This document shows, one piece after another, positions 1 through 8,978 of a stretch of 41,153 nucleotides of DNA. The first letter of the stretch is position 1, and every line of letters begins with the position of its first letter. The stretch spans positions 1-41,153 of the forward strand of contig JBFWPF010000016.1 in NCBI GenBank assembly GCA_050250135.1, in the 5' to 3' direction. Both the position numbers and the translations under genes were made by a program. The stretch is from JBFWPF01 sp050250135 (GTDB lineage Bacteria > Chlamydiota > Chlamydiia > Chlamydiales > JAFEGQ01). Under the pieces are notes generated by a model. That model was not told the DNA's origin. It worked only from the letters and a program-made list of their open reading frames with translations, and made no database searches.

Positions 1-1
1 C

Positions 2-112
2 TTGAATGCCCTGACTAAGGAAAAGACCGTGAAGGTGGGTAAAGCCGGGAAGCGGCTATTGGCAGCTACTGACCCAAGGTACAGAGAAAAGGTTTTGAAA
101 TTATTTTTCTAA
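2..112 (+). CDS. C-terminal end of an unrecognised protein (partial)
   Basis: An open frame enters the window at its left edge and ends at a TAA at 110-112. The last 36 residues are rich in Lys and Arg and end in KVLKLFF. I do not recognise the family; the basic, helical look would suit a nucleic-acid-binding tail, but that is a guess. The stop lies 2 bp from the stop of the converging gene, so the two genes meet tail to tail with no room for a terminator. The start and most of the gene lie outside the window. Confidence 0.45.
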   Translation: MNALTKEKTVKVGKAGKRLLAATDPRYREKVLKLFF

Positions 113-114
113 TG

Positions 115-2727
115 TCAAGCACCCTGAGTCTTAGGCTGAATATCCAAAGCGCGCTTTGTTCGATCGTCCAGCAAATCGGAAAGTGCCCTCGATCTTCCAA
201 AATCTACAGTAGAGAGGGCCTCTATTTCCTTACCTTGGCCTATCAAGGCCCTGAAGAGCAAAAAGTAGGCTTGAGACTGCTCTTCAAAAATGGTGATTTT
301 CCAGCTGTCCTCATCAAGCATTCGTTGGATTTTTAAAAAACCCCGAACGGCCTTCCCACCATTTATTTCAGCATTAGGAAGGTCGTTTTGCTTTAAACAG
401 GCAATAGCAAGGTTGGTATATGCCCTCCCTTCTCCAAGGAGGTCCTCCAGCGCGATGGACATCCGGAGGTCCTTTTCGTGGTATTCAATAGCCTTCTGGT
501 ACTGCCCAAGGCTCATATAGGTGAGCCCTAGGTTTGCATAAGCTGCCCTTTTCCCAGTGGTAAGTCCGTGCTTATCAGCGATCTCGAGGGCCTTTTCGTG
601 GTACTTGATTGCCTTCCTAGACTCCCCAAGGTGATGGAAAGTAAGCCCGAGGTTGCAATATGCTCTTGCTTCCCCGGCCTTGTTTTCGAGCTTCAGGGCG
701 ATCTCGAGGGCCTTTTTGTGGAATTTGACCGCCTCGCGGTACTTCCCCATCCTATCCCAAGCAATCCCAAGGTTTCCATAAGCACTCCCTTGCCTACCGG
801 GAAGTTCGCGTTTCACAGCGATTTCGAGGGCCTTTTCGTGGTACTCGATTGCCTTCTGGTACTCTCCAACACTTTTGTATACGATTCCGATATTGGCGTA
901 GGTCGCCCCCTCCCCATCGGGGTCCCCAAGCTTCAGGTCGATCTCGAGGGCCTTTTCGTGATATTTGATAGCCTTCTGGTACTGCCCAAGGCCGCAATAG
1001 GCATTCCCGAGGCTGCCGTAGGCCTTGCTTTTTCCCTCGGGCTTACTAAGCTTTATGGCTATCTCAAGGGCCTTTTCGTGGTACTCAATGGCTTTCCGGT
1101 ACTCCCCAAGGTCATAGTAAGCGTTCCCGAGACCTCCGTAAGCCGCCCCCTCCCCATCGGCGTCGTCAAACTTGAGAGCTTCTTTGTGGTATTCAATAGC
1201 CTTCTGGTACTGCCCAAGGCCACAATAGGCATTCCCAAGGCTGCTGTAGGCCTTCCCTTTTCCCTCGGGCTTACTAAGCTCTAAGGCTATCTCAAGAGCC
1301 CTTTGGTGGTACTCGATTGCCTTCTGGTACTCCTCGAGGTTATGGTAGGCGTTCCCGAGATTCCCGTAAGCTGCCTTCTTTCCATCGGGATGGTCAAGCT
1401 CCAGGGCAATCTTAAGAGCTTCTTTATAGTATTCGATTGCCTTCCGGTATTCCCTAAGTTTGTAGTAAGCGTTTCCAAGGCCTCCAAAAGCATCGCCCTT
1501 CCCAGCAGAGTTCCGGAGCTTCTGAAAGACCTGAAGCGCTTGCTCATAATACTCAATGGCTTCTCGGTACTTTGTAAGGCTAAAGTAAGCTTCTCCTATA
1601 AATGAGCAGCATTCAGCAAACATTTCAATATCGTTTTTCAGAGTAGGCATTTGTAAACCCTGAAGCAAAATGGGCAGGGCCTCTTTGTATTTGCCTTTCT
1701 TGAACAACTCCCAACCATAGTGCAGAACGTCTAGGTCGTTCAATTTTCCTTCTGATTTGTTAAAATGTGATTTGTTATGTTTACTAATTTTATTGTGATA
1801 ATTAATCACAGGATAGGTAATATAATCAATAGATCTCACCTCTTGCTCGGCAAAAGGATATTCCTGAACTAGCCTTTGTGTGAGCTCACCCCATAAGCCC
1901 GTTTTGTGGAGAAGATTCAAAGTCTCATTGTCCCCTAACAGGAGAGCACCCTCAGCAAGGGTAAATTGACTTTTTATGTCCAAGTCGCTAAGGTGGCATT
2001 TAAAGTTTCGATAACTTTTTTCAAAACTTTCCCAACTGGGAGACGAGGTGTTTTTTAGAACCAAAACCAATAGAGATAGAGACTCAATTTTATCTTTATC
2101 TTTAGCAACCCCAGCTGGAGTGCTCCCTTTAGGGGTTTGGACAAAAGGATTGGCAGAGGCTTTAAGAAGTGCTTTTGTAAGAGGAACACTTTTCATAGCC
2201 GCATAGTGGAGGGGGTAGATACCACTTGTGTTAGGCAGGTTTGGGTTCCATCCTTTGTCTAGGGCGCAAGTAAGGGTTGCTACCATCTCGTGTTGCGCCA
2301 TCCAACAAATCAAGGGATTGCCTTCACTATCCTTCAGGTCTTTTGGCAACAGATTTTCTTTAAGTAGGTTGAGCGCCAGCTCATCCTTTCCCTCTTGGCA
2401 GGCCTTGACAAGCTGCTTGGTTGCCTCTTCGACAGGTGATCCACCTAGCAATTTGGGAGAGATCATGACCCCGTTAGCAGTCGCATTCATCCTAGCCTGT
2501 TTGAGAAAACAACGCGCACTCGTAAGCTCTTCTAGCTTCCCCGATGAGGGGCAACCTATTAGACGAGTGGGCACTCGGTAAGAAGCAAGCTTAGGTGAGA
2601 CGAGATAAGGCTTTAGGGTAAAGCCGCCCTCAGCTATTCGAACGTGGATACTAAGTTGCCTGCCTTCATCAAGATTGCGGACAATTGGCGGGCACTCTGA
2701 TTGTAGCTTCTTGGTAATAGTGTCCAT
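115..2727 (-). CDS. Ankyrin-TPR repeat protein, protease-less paralogue of the upstream CHAT protein (870 aa)
   Basis: The order of domains matches the neighbouring CHAT gene. There is a unique N-terminal domain of about 100 residues, then two or three degenerate ankyrin-like units (about residues 105-250, including YPLHYAAM), a helical linker, 11 TPR units of about 40 residues (roughly 370-800), and the cap ending in DFGRSRALSDLLDD. In the neighbour the CHAT protease begins soon after that point; here the protein stops about 15 residues later. The fourth TPR is four residues short. The start is ATG at 2727, preceded by AAAGGAGA, the same ribosome-binding site as in the upstream gene. The stop of the CHAT gene lies 11 bp upstream, so the two are almost certainly co-transcribed. 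TPR and ankyrin domains bind proteins, so this is most likely a scaffold, sensor or decoy partner (inference). It is AT-richer than the core genes in the window. It could also simply be a truncated duplicate. Confidence 0.85.
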   Translation of the reverse strand: MDTITKKLQSECPPIVRNLDEGRQLSIHVRIAEGGFTLKPYLVSPKLASYRVPTRLIGCPSSGKLEELTSARCFLKQARMNATANGVMISPKLLGGSPVEEATKQLVKACQEGKDELALNLLKENLLPKDLKDSEGNPLICWMAQHEMVATLTCALDKGWNPNLPNTSGIYPLHYAAMKSVPLTKALLKASANPFVQTPKGSTPAGVAKDKDKIESLSLLVLVLKNTSSPSWESFEKSYRNFKCHLSDLDIKSQFTLAEGALLLGDNETLNLLHKTGLWGELTQRLVQEYPFAEQEVRSIDYITYPVINYHNKISKHNKSHFNKSEGKLNDLDVLHYGWELFKKGKYKEALPILLQGLQMPTLKNDIEMFAECCSFIGEAYFSLTKYREAIEYYEQALQVFQKLRNSAGKGDAFGGLGNAYYKLREYRKAIEYYKEALKIALELDHPDGKKAAYGNLGNAYHNLEEYQKAIEYHQRALEIALELSKPEGKGKAYSSLGNAYCGLGQYQKAIEYHKEALKFDDADGEGAAYGGLGNAYYDLGEYRKAIEYHEKALEIAIKLSKPEGKSKAYGSLGNAYCGLGQYQKAIKYHEKALEIDLKLGDPDGEGATYANIGIVYKSVGEYQKAIEYHEKALEIAVKRELPGRQGSAYGNLGIAWDRMGKYREAVKFHKKALEIALKLENKAGEARAYCNLGLTFHHLGESRKAIKYHEKALEIADKHGLTTGKRAAYANLGLTYMSLGQYQKAIEYHEKDLRMSIALEDLLGEGRAYTNLAIACLKQNDLPNAEINGGKAVRGFLKIQRMLDEDSWKITIFEEQSQAYFLLFRALIGQGKEIEALSTVDFGRSRALSDLLDDRTKRALDIQPKTQGA
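400..1610 (-). repeat. Tandem ~120-bp coding repeats (11 TPR units)
   Basis: Each TPR unit is 40 codons, so the DNA repeats with a 120-bp period, seen as recurring blocks reading AAGGGCCTTTTCGTGGTA at about 590, 830, 950 and 1070. One unit near 1150-1190 is 12 bp shorter and keeps the frame. The units are more diverged than those of the neighbouring gene. Confidence 0.85.
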
Positions 2728-2738
2728 TACCTTCTCCT

Positions 2739-5700
2739 TTATTCAGGCCATCCTTCTAAGAAGAAAGGAGCCCATTTTTCAGGTGGCATCCCTTGGTGAA
2801 TCCCCTCTAACATCATCTCTCGAAGAGCCTCCGCTTTTTTCTTAGGCTTTCGCGTGCTTAAAATGCTTCGATAGAAGTTTCCAACGAGCTTGGTCGTAGC
2901 CTCGTCGGCAATGGGCCACTGGGTTGCGATCACACAGCTTGCACCAGCGGCCAAAAACGAGCGGGTTAGTCCGATGACTCCCTCTCGTTGAATCTTCCCC
3001 TTCCCTGTATCGCAGCCACTTAAAAAAACCAACTCCGCCGATAGGGGAATTTTCTGGATTTGGTTGGCGTGCCACCATCCCCCTTTGGGGTCCTCGGTGG
3101 GAGGAGCTAAGCCGAGGGCACCCTCATAAACCGAGTGGATGTCCGTTCTTTTAGAGGGGTCTCCATGGCAAGCAAAATGAATCCACCGAGCCTCACTTAT
3201 GGCTTTTTGGATCACTTCGATCGAAGCGTTCTTGCCAATGATGGGGTCAGCTTTGAGTGCTGACGCAACCTCAAGGCCTTCTTGCTTGGCCCACTGGAGA
3301 TTTTCCTGAGGGTCACCAACCACGCATCCCTTGCCAAGCTTCTTCTGGTTGCTCTCTTGATTGTGGATTTCTGCAAGCTTACATAGGACCTCAATTGATG
3401 GAGCGGTTGTTATCGTATAGTGCTGTACCAAATAGCTATTGTCCTCTTTTTGGAGAGCCGCAAAAGGAACAATGCCTAGGGAAGCATCTGAAATAAAGGT
3501 CAGGCGGCTCCCCTCTTCAGTCGGCAAAATGCCTTCAAGAGGAGCTATTAGTAACTTGTACCAGAGCTTTAAGTCGCGGTTTATTCCCTCGCCCATATTG
3601 AGGCCGCCTCGGCTAGCCTCCTCAAGCTCAGACACAAGATGGTTAGCGGCAGCCCCCAGTTTCTGCGACTTTCTCACCGGGCCTAGTAAATCAGGGGTAA
3701 GGCTGCTATTGTTGGGAACAAGAGGGGGGCCTTCCTGCTTGTTGGGGAGCAGGAAGGAGGCGTCGAGCTTTTTGTAGGATATGCCGCTCTTCGCATCGAC
3801 TATCCAGGCATGCAGCACGCCCTTTTCCATCCAATCGGAAGAGTAAAATACCACAGTAGTTTTTAGATTTACCGCTACCTGTATGAGATCTTTCTTGGTC
3901 AGCATGTGCTCCAATGGGCTAGCTACTGAGCGGGGCGCCCTGTCTTCAATCGTCATTTTAGGAAATTGATGCTGGCTAGTGCCTTCTACGAAGGGAGGAT
4001 CTATTTTCTGTAAATCGGGAGTAGGTACAGGTTGAGCACTACAAGTGAGCTTTGTCCTATCGCTCAGCAAATCGGAAAGCGCCCGTGACCTGCCAAAGTC
4101 AGCAACAAAGAAGGCTTCTACTTGTTTACCTTGAGCTATCAAGGCTTTCAAAAGCAAAAAATAGGCTCTAGATTGCTCTTCAAAAATGGTGATTTTCCAG
4201 CTGTCTTCAGGGAGGGAGTGTTGAATGCTAGAACAGACCCGGACGGCTTCTCTAGCATTTTTTTCAGCATTGGGAAAGTCTTTTAGCTTTGAATAGGCAA
4301 CCGCCATGTTGCCGTAAGCCTTTCCTTCTCCATCGGGGTCGCCAAGCTTCAGAGCGATCTGGAGGTGTCTCTTGTGGTATTCGAGAGCCTTCTGATACTC
4401 CCCAAGGCTATCGTAAACATTCCCAAGGCCCGAGTATGCTTTCCCCTCTCCATCAGGATCTCCTAGCTTAAGCGCTATCTGAAGAAGCTTCTCGTAGTGT
4501 TCGATCGCCTTGCGGTACTCACCGAGGCTACCGTAAGCATTCCCAAGGCCCGTATACGCTGCCCCCTCTCCATCAGGATCTCCTAGCTTAAGCGCTATCT
4601 GAAGGCGCTTCTCATAATATTCGACCGACTTTCGGTACTCACCGAGGCTATCGTAAGCATTCCCAAGGCCCGTGTACGCCGTCCCCTCTCCTGCAGAGTC
4701 TCCTAGCCTAAGCACTATCTGCAGGCACTTCTCATGGTACTCGATCGCCTTGCGGTACTCACCAAGGCTCTGGTAGACAGTCCCAAGGTTACCGTACGAC
4801 CTTCCCTCTCCATCAAGATCTCCTAGCTTAAGCGCTATCTGCAGACATTTCTCATGGTACTCGATCGCCTTGCGGTACTCACCAAGGCTATCGTGAGCAT
4901 TCCCAAGGCCTGTGTACGCCCTTCCCTCTCCATCAGGATCTCCTAGCTTAAGCACTATCTGCAGACATTTCTCATAGTACTCGATCGCCTTGCGGTACTC
5001 ACCAAGGCTTTGGTAAACAATCCCAAGGTTGCTGTATGCCTTTTCCTCTCCATTAGGATCTCCTAGCCTAAGCGCTATCTGCAGACATTTCTCATGGTAC
5101 TCAATCGCTTTGCGGTACTCACCAAGGCTCTGGTAGACAGTCCCAAGATTTCCGTACGCACCCCCCTCTCCTTTAGGATCTCCTAGCTTAAGCGCTATCT
5201 GCAGATGCTTCTCATGGTACTCGATCGCCTTGCGGTACTCACCAAGGCTAAAGTAAGCATTCCCAAGACTTGCGTACGCCCTCCCCTCTTCTGCAGGACC
5301 TCTTAGCTTAAGCGCTATCTGCAGACATTTTTCATGGTACTCGATCGCTTTGCGGTACTCACCAAGACTACGGTAAGCATGCCCAAGGCCTGCGTACGCC
5401 TTTCCCTCTCCATCAGGATCCCTTAGCTTAAGTGCTATCCGAAGACAGTTCTCATGGCACTCGATCGCCTTGCGGTATTCACCAAAGCTAAGGTAAGCAT
5501 TCCCAAGGCCTGTATACGCCCTTTCCTCTCCATCAAGGTCTCTTTGTTTAAGCGCTATCTGAAGGCATTTCTCATGGTACTCGATCGCCTTGCGGTACTC
5601 TCCAAGGTTATAGTAAGCATTCCCAAGGCCTGTGTACGCACGTTTCTTTCCATCAGGATCTTCTCGTTTAAGCGCTATCTGAAGGCATTTCTCATGGTAC

Positions 5701-7220
5701 TCGATCGCCTTGCGGTATTCACCAAGGCTATCGTAAGCATCACCAAGGCCCGTGTACGATGCCCCCTCTCCATCAGGATCTCCTCGCTTAAGCGCTATCT
5801 GAAGGCATTTCTCATAGTACTCGATCGCCTTGCGGTACTCCCCAAGGCTATCGTAAGCATTCCCAAGGCCCGCATATGCCCTTCCCTCTTCATCAGAATC
5901 TCCTAGCTTAAGCGCTATCTGAAGAAGTTTCTTGTGGTGTTCGATCGCCTTGCAGTACTCACCTAGGCTAAAGTAAGCGTTCCCAAGGTTGCCGTAAGCC
6001 CTCCCTACTCCAGCGAGGTCGCCAAGCTTCAGGAAGATTTGGAGGCTCTTCTCATGGTATTCGATCGCCTTCCGATACTCCCCAAGGCTCTCGTAAGTAT
6101 CTCCTATAAACGAGCAGAGTTCAGCCCGCAATGCAGTCTCGTTTTTCAGATCAGGCATTTCTAAGCACTTAAGCAAAATGGGTACAGCCTCTTTGTATTT
6201 ACCTTTTTCAAACAACTCATAACCATAGAATAAAATCTCATGATCACTCAACCTTTGATTTGATGGATAAGAATGGAATCCGCTCTCTATATTTTTATTT
6301 ATGGATGTGAGATAGTTGTCAACTTTTATTAATTCGTGCCTAGAAATAGGATATTCCTGGACAAGTTTTGGCATAAGCTCACTCCATGAGCCCCTGTCCA
6401 AAAGCTGTACCAGCACCTCCTTCTCTCCTAGCAAGAGTGCCGTCTCTGCAACGACCATCAATTCCTTTAGATCTAAGCATTTGAGACGACTTTTCAAATC
6501 TTGATATGTTTTTTGAAAGCGTGCCCAGTCGAGAAGAGGAGCGTTTTTTAAAATCAAAATTAATTGATCTAGAGCTTCAGTATTACCTTCCTCACTAGCA
6601 GCCCTACCTGGAGTGATGCCCCCCGGGGTTTGGACGAAAGGATTGGCAGAGGCTTTTAGTAACGCCCTAGTAAGAACGGCACTTTTTATTGCAGCGTAGT
6701 GGAGGGGGTAAACGCCGCCTGTGTTAGGCAAATCAGGGCTCCATCCACTCTCTAGGGCGAAAGTGAGGGTTGATACCATTTCGTTTTGCGCCATCCAGCA
6801 AATTAAGGGGTTGCCTTTGCTGTCCTTTAGATCTTTGGGTAACGCGTTCTCTTTGAGCAGCTTCAAGGCCAGCTCATCTTTGCCTTCTTGGCAGGCGTTG
6901 ACAAGCTGCTTAGTCACCTCCTCATTAGGCGAGCCACCTAGTAGCTTTGGAGAGACTGCGACACCACTACAAGTAGCATGCACCCTAGCTTGCTTTAGAA
7001 ATTGCAGCGCTTTTCCCAGCTCTTCTACCTTACCTGATGAAGGGCAGCCTAGTAGCCGGGTGGATACCCTGTGAGGCGCAAGCTCAGAAGAGCTCAAATA
7101 GGGCTCTAAGGTAAAGGCCCCTCCAGCTATCTGAATAGTGATTACAAGTTGCGTACCTCGATCAAGATCGTGGATGATAGGCAAGCTCTCTGGGGCTAGC
7201 TGAACGGAAACGATGTCCAT
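2739..7220 (-). CDS. Ankyrin-TPR-CHAT caspase-like protease (1493 aa)
   Basis: This is a giant modular protein and the first gene of a two-gene operon. The start chosen is ATG at 7220. It has AAAGGAGAGG just upstream, and it aligns the N-terminus with the paralogue; the frame stays open to 7289 but without a ribosome-binding site. Domains: an unrecognised N-terminal domain (1-100), ankyrin-like units (about 105-245), 16 TPRs of 40 residues (about 358-990), a helical cap with DFGRSRALSDLL, a linker, then a CHAT peptidase over the last 350-400 residues. Both CHAT catalytic motifs are intact: FACHGDP (His1352) and LSGCDTG (Cys1403), followed by GLTRSFLAAGASCVIATQWP. CHAT is a caspase/separase-fold cysteine protease. 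In known TPR-CHAT proteins (Csx29 of type III-E CRISPR, gasdermin-linked proteases) the TPRs hold the protease inactive until a partner or ligand binds. The target here is unknown. A weak -35/-10 pair (TTGCTG, TATGAC) lies at 7240-7267. Confidence 0.9.
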   Translation of the reverse strand: MDIVSVQLAPESLPIIHDLDRGTQLVITIQIAGGAFTLEPYLSSSELAPHRVSTRLLGCPSSGKVEELGKALQFLKQARVHATCSGVAVSPKLLGGSPNEEVTKQLVNACQEGKDELALKLLKENALPKDLKDSKGNPLICWMAQNEMVSTLTFALESGWSPDLPNTGGVYPLHYAAIKSAVLTRALLKASANPFVQTPGGITPGRAASEEGNTEALDQLILILKNAPLLDWARFQKTYQDLKSRLKCLDLKELMVVAETALLLGEKEVLVQLLDRGSWSELMPKLVQEYPISRHELIKVDNYLTSINKNIESGFHSYPSNQRLSDHEILFYGYELFEKGKYKEAVPILLKCLEMPDLKNETALRAELCSFIGDTYESLGEYRKAIEYHEKSLQIFLKLGDLAGVGRAYGNLGNAYFSLGEYCKAIEHHKKLLQIALKLGDSDEEGRAYAGLGNAYDSLGEYRKAIEYYEKCLQIALKRGDPDGEGASYTGLGDAYDSLGEYRKAIEYHEKCLQIALKREDPDGKKRAYTGLGNAYYNLGEYRKAIEYHEKCLQIALKQRDLDGEERAYTGLGNAYLSFGEYRKAIECHENCLRIALKLRDPDGEGKAYAGLGHAYRSLGEYRKAIEYHEKCLQIALKLRGPAEEGRAYASLGNAYFSLGEYRKAIEYHEKHLQIALKLGDPKGEGGAYGNLGTVYQSLGEYRKAIEYHEKCLQIALRLGDPNGEEKAYSNLGIVYQSLGEYRKAIEYYEKCLQIVLKLGDPDGEGRAYTGLGNAHDSLGEYRKAIEYHEKCLQIALKLGDLDGEGRSYGNLGTVYQSLGEYRKAIEYHEKCLQIVLRLGDSAGEGTAYTGLGNAYDSLGEYRKSVEYYEKRLQIALKLGDPDGEGAAYTGLGNAYGSLGEYRKAIEHYEKLLQIALKLGDPDGEGKAYSGLGNVYDSLGEYQKALEYHKRHLQIALKLGDPDGEGKAYGNMAVAYSKLKDFPNAEKNAREAVRVCSSIQHSLPEDSWKITIFEEQSRAYFLLLKALIAQGKQVEAFFVADFGRSRALSDLLSDRTKLTCSAQPVPTPDLQKIDPPFVEGTSQHQFPKMTIEDRAPRSVASPLEHMLTKKDLIQVAVNLKTTVVFYSSDWMEKGVLHAWIVDAKSGISYKKLDASFLLPNKQEGPPLVPNNSSLTPDLLGPVRKSQKLGAAANHLVSELEEASRGGLNMGEGINRDLKLWYKLLIAPLEGILPTEEGSRLTFISDASLGIVPFAALQKEDNSYLVQHYTITTAPSIEVLCKLAEIHNQESNQKKLGKGCVVGDPQENLQWAKQEGLEVASALKADPIIGKNASIEVIQKAISEARWIHFACHGDPSKRTDIHSVYEGALGLAPPTEDPKGGWWHANQIQKIPLSAELVFLSGCDTGKGKIQREGVIGLTRSFLAAGASCVIATQWPIADEATTKLVGNFYRSILSTRKPKKKAEALREMMLEGIHQGMPPEKWAPFFLEGWPE
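4267..6112 (-). repeat. Tandem 120-bp coding repeats (about 16 near-identical TPR units)
   Basis: Blocks reading TCGATCGCCTTGCGGTACTC recur at exact 120-bp steps (4741, 4861, 4981 and so on to 5821, with variants on both sides). Each unit encodes a TPR with the core LGEYRKAIEYHEKCLQIALK. The inner units are nearly identical in DNA as well as protein, with few silent differences. That indicates recent duplication or ongoing homogenisation, and it makes copy number prone to change and to misassembly. Confidence 0.9.
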
Positions 7221-7428
7221 AAACCTCTCCTTTACCTGGGTCATACACCCAAGGAAGACACCAGCAATTGTTGACCTTGAGAGGCTCAATTAGGAGAGAA
7301 GTTCGTAAGAAGAGGATTTGAGAAGCTAGTCTAGAAGGTGCTCGGGTTGCGGTTGCATTGGAAAGAACCTCATGTCAGCCCCAACTTTAGTCAATTGCAA
7401 AATTTAGGGATACTCATCTTTATGATTT

Positions 7429-7863
7429 CTAAATTTCTAGCCCTCCACCCATGGGCTTGTCCGGGTTCGGATCCCTCCTCACTCTCCTCTTCTGAGGCCA
7501 CAGTGTCATCAGCAGTACTGTAACCGCTAGAGCAGCGCTATAAGCCGGTAGAGGCAATCCCAACACTTTTGGGCCTGTCGCACAAGTCACGGGGCGGGTT
7601 AAGACCGACCAAAAGTCATCTAAAGAATTTACCTGACAGGAGACCTGACATGGGTCGGCAATCCACCCAAGCTGCACGAAGAGGTGGTAAGTCGCGATGA
7701 CTGCTAAAAGGGTCAGCCCAACCTGGCAGGCTAGGAGGCATCTCCCCCTTCCAGCGGGTTGCGTAGCCCACAGCGCTCAAGGTGGCGATGGTACCTACGA
7801 GGGCGCGCTGCCAGTGGCAAAGGAGGCAAGGCGCAAGATACCACGCATACTGTGCGATTATAC
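7429..7863 (-). pseudogene. dsbB/bdbC remnant: thiol oxidoreductase, frameshifted and 5'-truncated
   Basis: Read on the minus strand, one frame gives YLAPCLLCHWQRA, the first cysteine pair and following WQR of DsbB/BdbC, which reoxidise DsbA-type proteins in the periplasm. A second frame gives a membrane helix, then WIADPCQVSCQVNS (second cysteine pair), another helix and a basic tail. Removing one G from the five-G run (7744-7748 on the plus strand as C5) joins the two frames perfectly. The gene is therefore broken by a +1 frameshift, or the assembly has an error there. The 5' end is also missing: the frame runs into the left end of the IS element at about 7864, which removes most of the first membrane helix. 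Both lesions together make a non-functional relic likely. Confidence 0.75.
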
Positions 7864-7938
7864 TGACCCCAATTAACTTGGACACGGGTTTGCGCTATGC
7901 TGAGCCGACGAATCGGTTAAGAAAAGGAGGCATAGCAA

Positions 7939-8247
7939 ATGGACCAAACCGTCAGAAAGCGTTGGATAGCGGCGCGCAAGAAGGATGCTGTAATCAGGAT
8001 GATGAGGGGTGAACCTGCAGATGAAGTGAGCCGAGACCTTGGAGTAGAAACCTACCGCTTAGAGAAGTGGAAGGATCAAGCGCTGGATGCCATAGAGGTA
8101 GGACTCAAGGACCGTCAGGGCGATCCCCTTGCTGAGGAGCTAGATAAGGCCAAAAAGCAGATCGGTGACCTAGCCATGGAAAATGAGTTACTTAGGGAGA
8201 GGATTCGCCGCAAATTCCCTTTAGCGCGGAGGAGGTCGAAAAGATGA
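7939..8247 (+). CDS. IS3-type transposase OrfA (102 aa)
   Basis: This is a small basic protein with a predicted helix-turn-helix (about residues 12-50, around EPADEVSRDLGVETYRLEKW) and a C-terminal leucine-zipper-like helix (AMENELLRERI), the usual OrfA build for binding the IS ends. The ATG at 7939 follows a strong AAAGGAGG at 7924-7930. The stop overlaps the OrfB start as ATGA. OrfB is in the -1 frame relative to OrfA, and an AAAAG run (8239-8243) sits at the junction, the typical slippery site for making the OrfAB fusion. OrfA itself looks intact. Confidence 0.85.
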   Translation: MDQTVRKRWIAARKKDAVIRMMRGEPADEVSRDLGVETYRLEKWKDQALDAIEVGLKDRQGDPLAEELDKAKKQIGDLAMENELLRERIRRKFPLARRRSKR

Positions 8248-8978
8248 GTGGGGCGACCTCCTTAGCCACCGGTAAGACCTATGGAGTCCAGAGAGTATGT
8301 GCGGTTTGGGAGTTTGCCCGTTCCACCCTCTACAACTCCAGGAGGAAAGGGCCACTCCCTAAAGACCGCCCTGGTCCTAAGCCAAACATTAGCGATGGTG
8401 AACTAGAGGAGCGTATTGGGGAGGATTTGCAATCAAGCCCTTTTATTGGCGAGGGCCATCGAAAAGTTTGGGCTAGGTTGAAGAGGCAAGGCGCCCCAGT
8501 CAGCCGCCATCGTGTATTCCGGGTAATGAAGGAGAAACGCTGGCTCTCTCCGTATCGATCGCCTAAAGGTGATGAACGGGTCCATGACCGTCACATCATT
8601 ACCGAATGTCCCAACGAGATGTGGGGCACTGATGGAGCGCGAGTAGAAACGGTCCGGGATGGATGGGTATGGCTTTTCACCGTTGTGGAGCATTGGAATA
8701 GCGAGTGTTTAGGTTGGCATGTGGCCAAAAAGGGAGATCGCCACGCTGCGCTAGAGGCAGTCGGAAACGGACTCAAGCATGTATTTGGTACGGTTCATCC
8801 TCAAGTGGCACCTGGGATAGCGCTGTTCCTGGATAACGGTCCCCAGTACATCGCTGAGGCGTTTTCAGGACAAGTAAGGGAGTGGGGCTTTGTCAAGAGT
8901 CATTCCTTTGTGCGTCAGCCCAAGACCAATGGTGTGGTGGAGGGGTTTAACCGAACGCTCAAGGAACAACTGATTCAA
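8244..8978 (+). pseudogene. IS3-type transposase OrfB, C-terminus lost
   Basis: This is an rve-type DDE integrase core. The first Asp is in WGTDGA (Asp130), the second in FLDNGP (Asp197), and the Glu in NGVVEGFNR (Glu233), with the 35-residue D-to-E spacing of this family. Homology ends at LKEQ, just before the 157-bp element. The frame then continues by chance through that element and into antisense adenylate kinase DNA, to a TAG at 9222-9224. The C-terminal 40-50 residues normal for OrfB (the YN..RPH-type region) are replaced by unrelated sequence. The DDE triad survives but the protein is probably defective. Confidence 0.8.

Larger units (their letters stand above)
7864..8978 (+). mobile_element. 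IS3-family insertion sequence, right end missing
   Basis: The left end is inferred from TGACCCCAATTAACTTGGAC at 7864, which has the look of an IS3-family terminus and coincides with the point where dsbB homology stops. Two overlapping transposase frames follow. The right end is absent: transposase homology stops at 8978, where the 157-bp palindromic element begins. Beyond that element the sequence is adenylate kinase, not IS. The element is therefore unlikely to move by itself. Confidence 0.75.

Noticed and set aside
4267..6112. Regular 120-bp repeats that could be mistaken for a CRISPR array or satellite DNA
   Set aside because: The whole unit repeats with no unique spacers, the period is 40 codons, and the frame encodes clear TPRs.
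2739..7220. Craspase-like (type III-E CRISPR) assignment for the TPR-CHAT protein
   Set aside because: There is no CRISPR array, Cas7-11 or Csx30 gene in the window, and the ankyrin/N-terminal part differs; only the general TPR-CHAT idea is shared.
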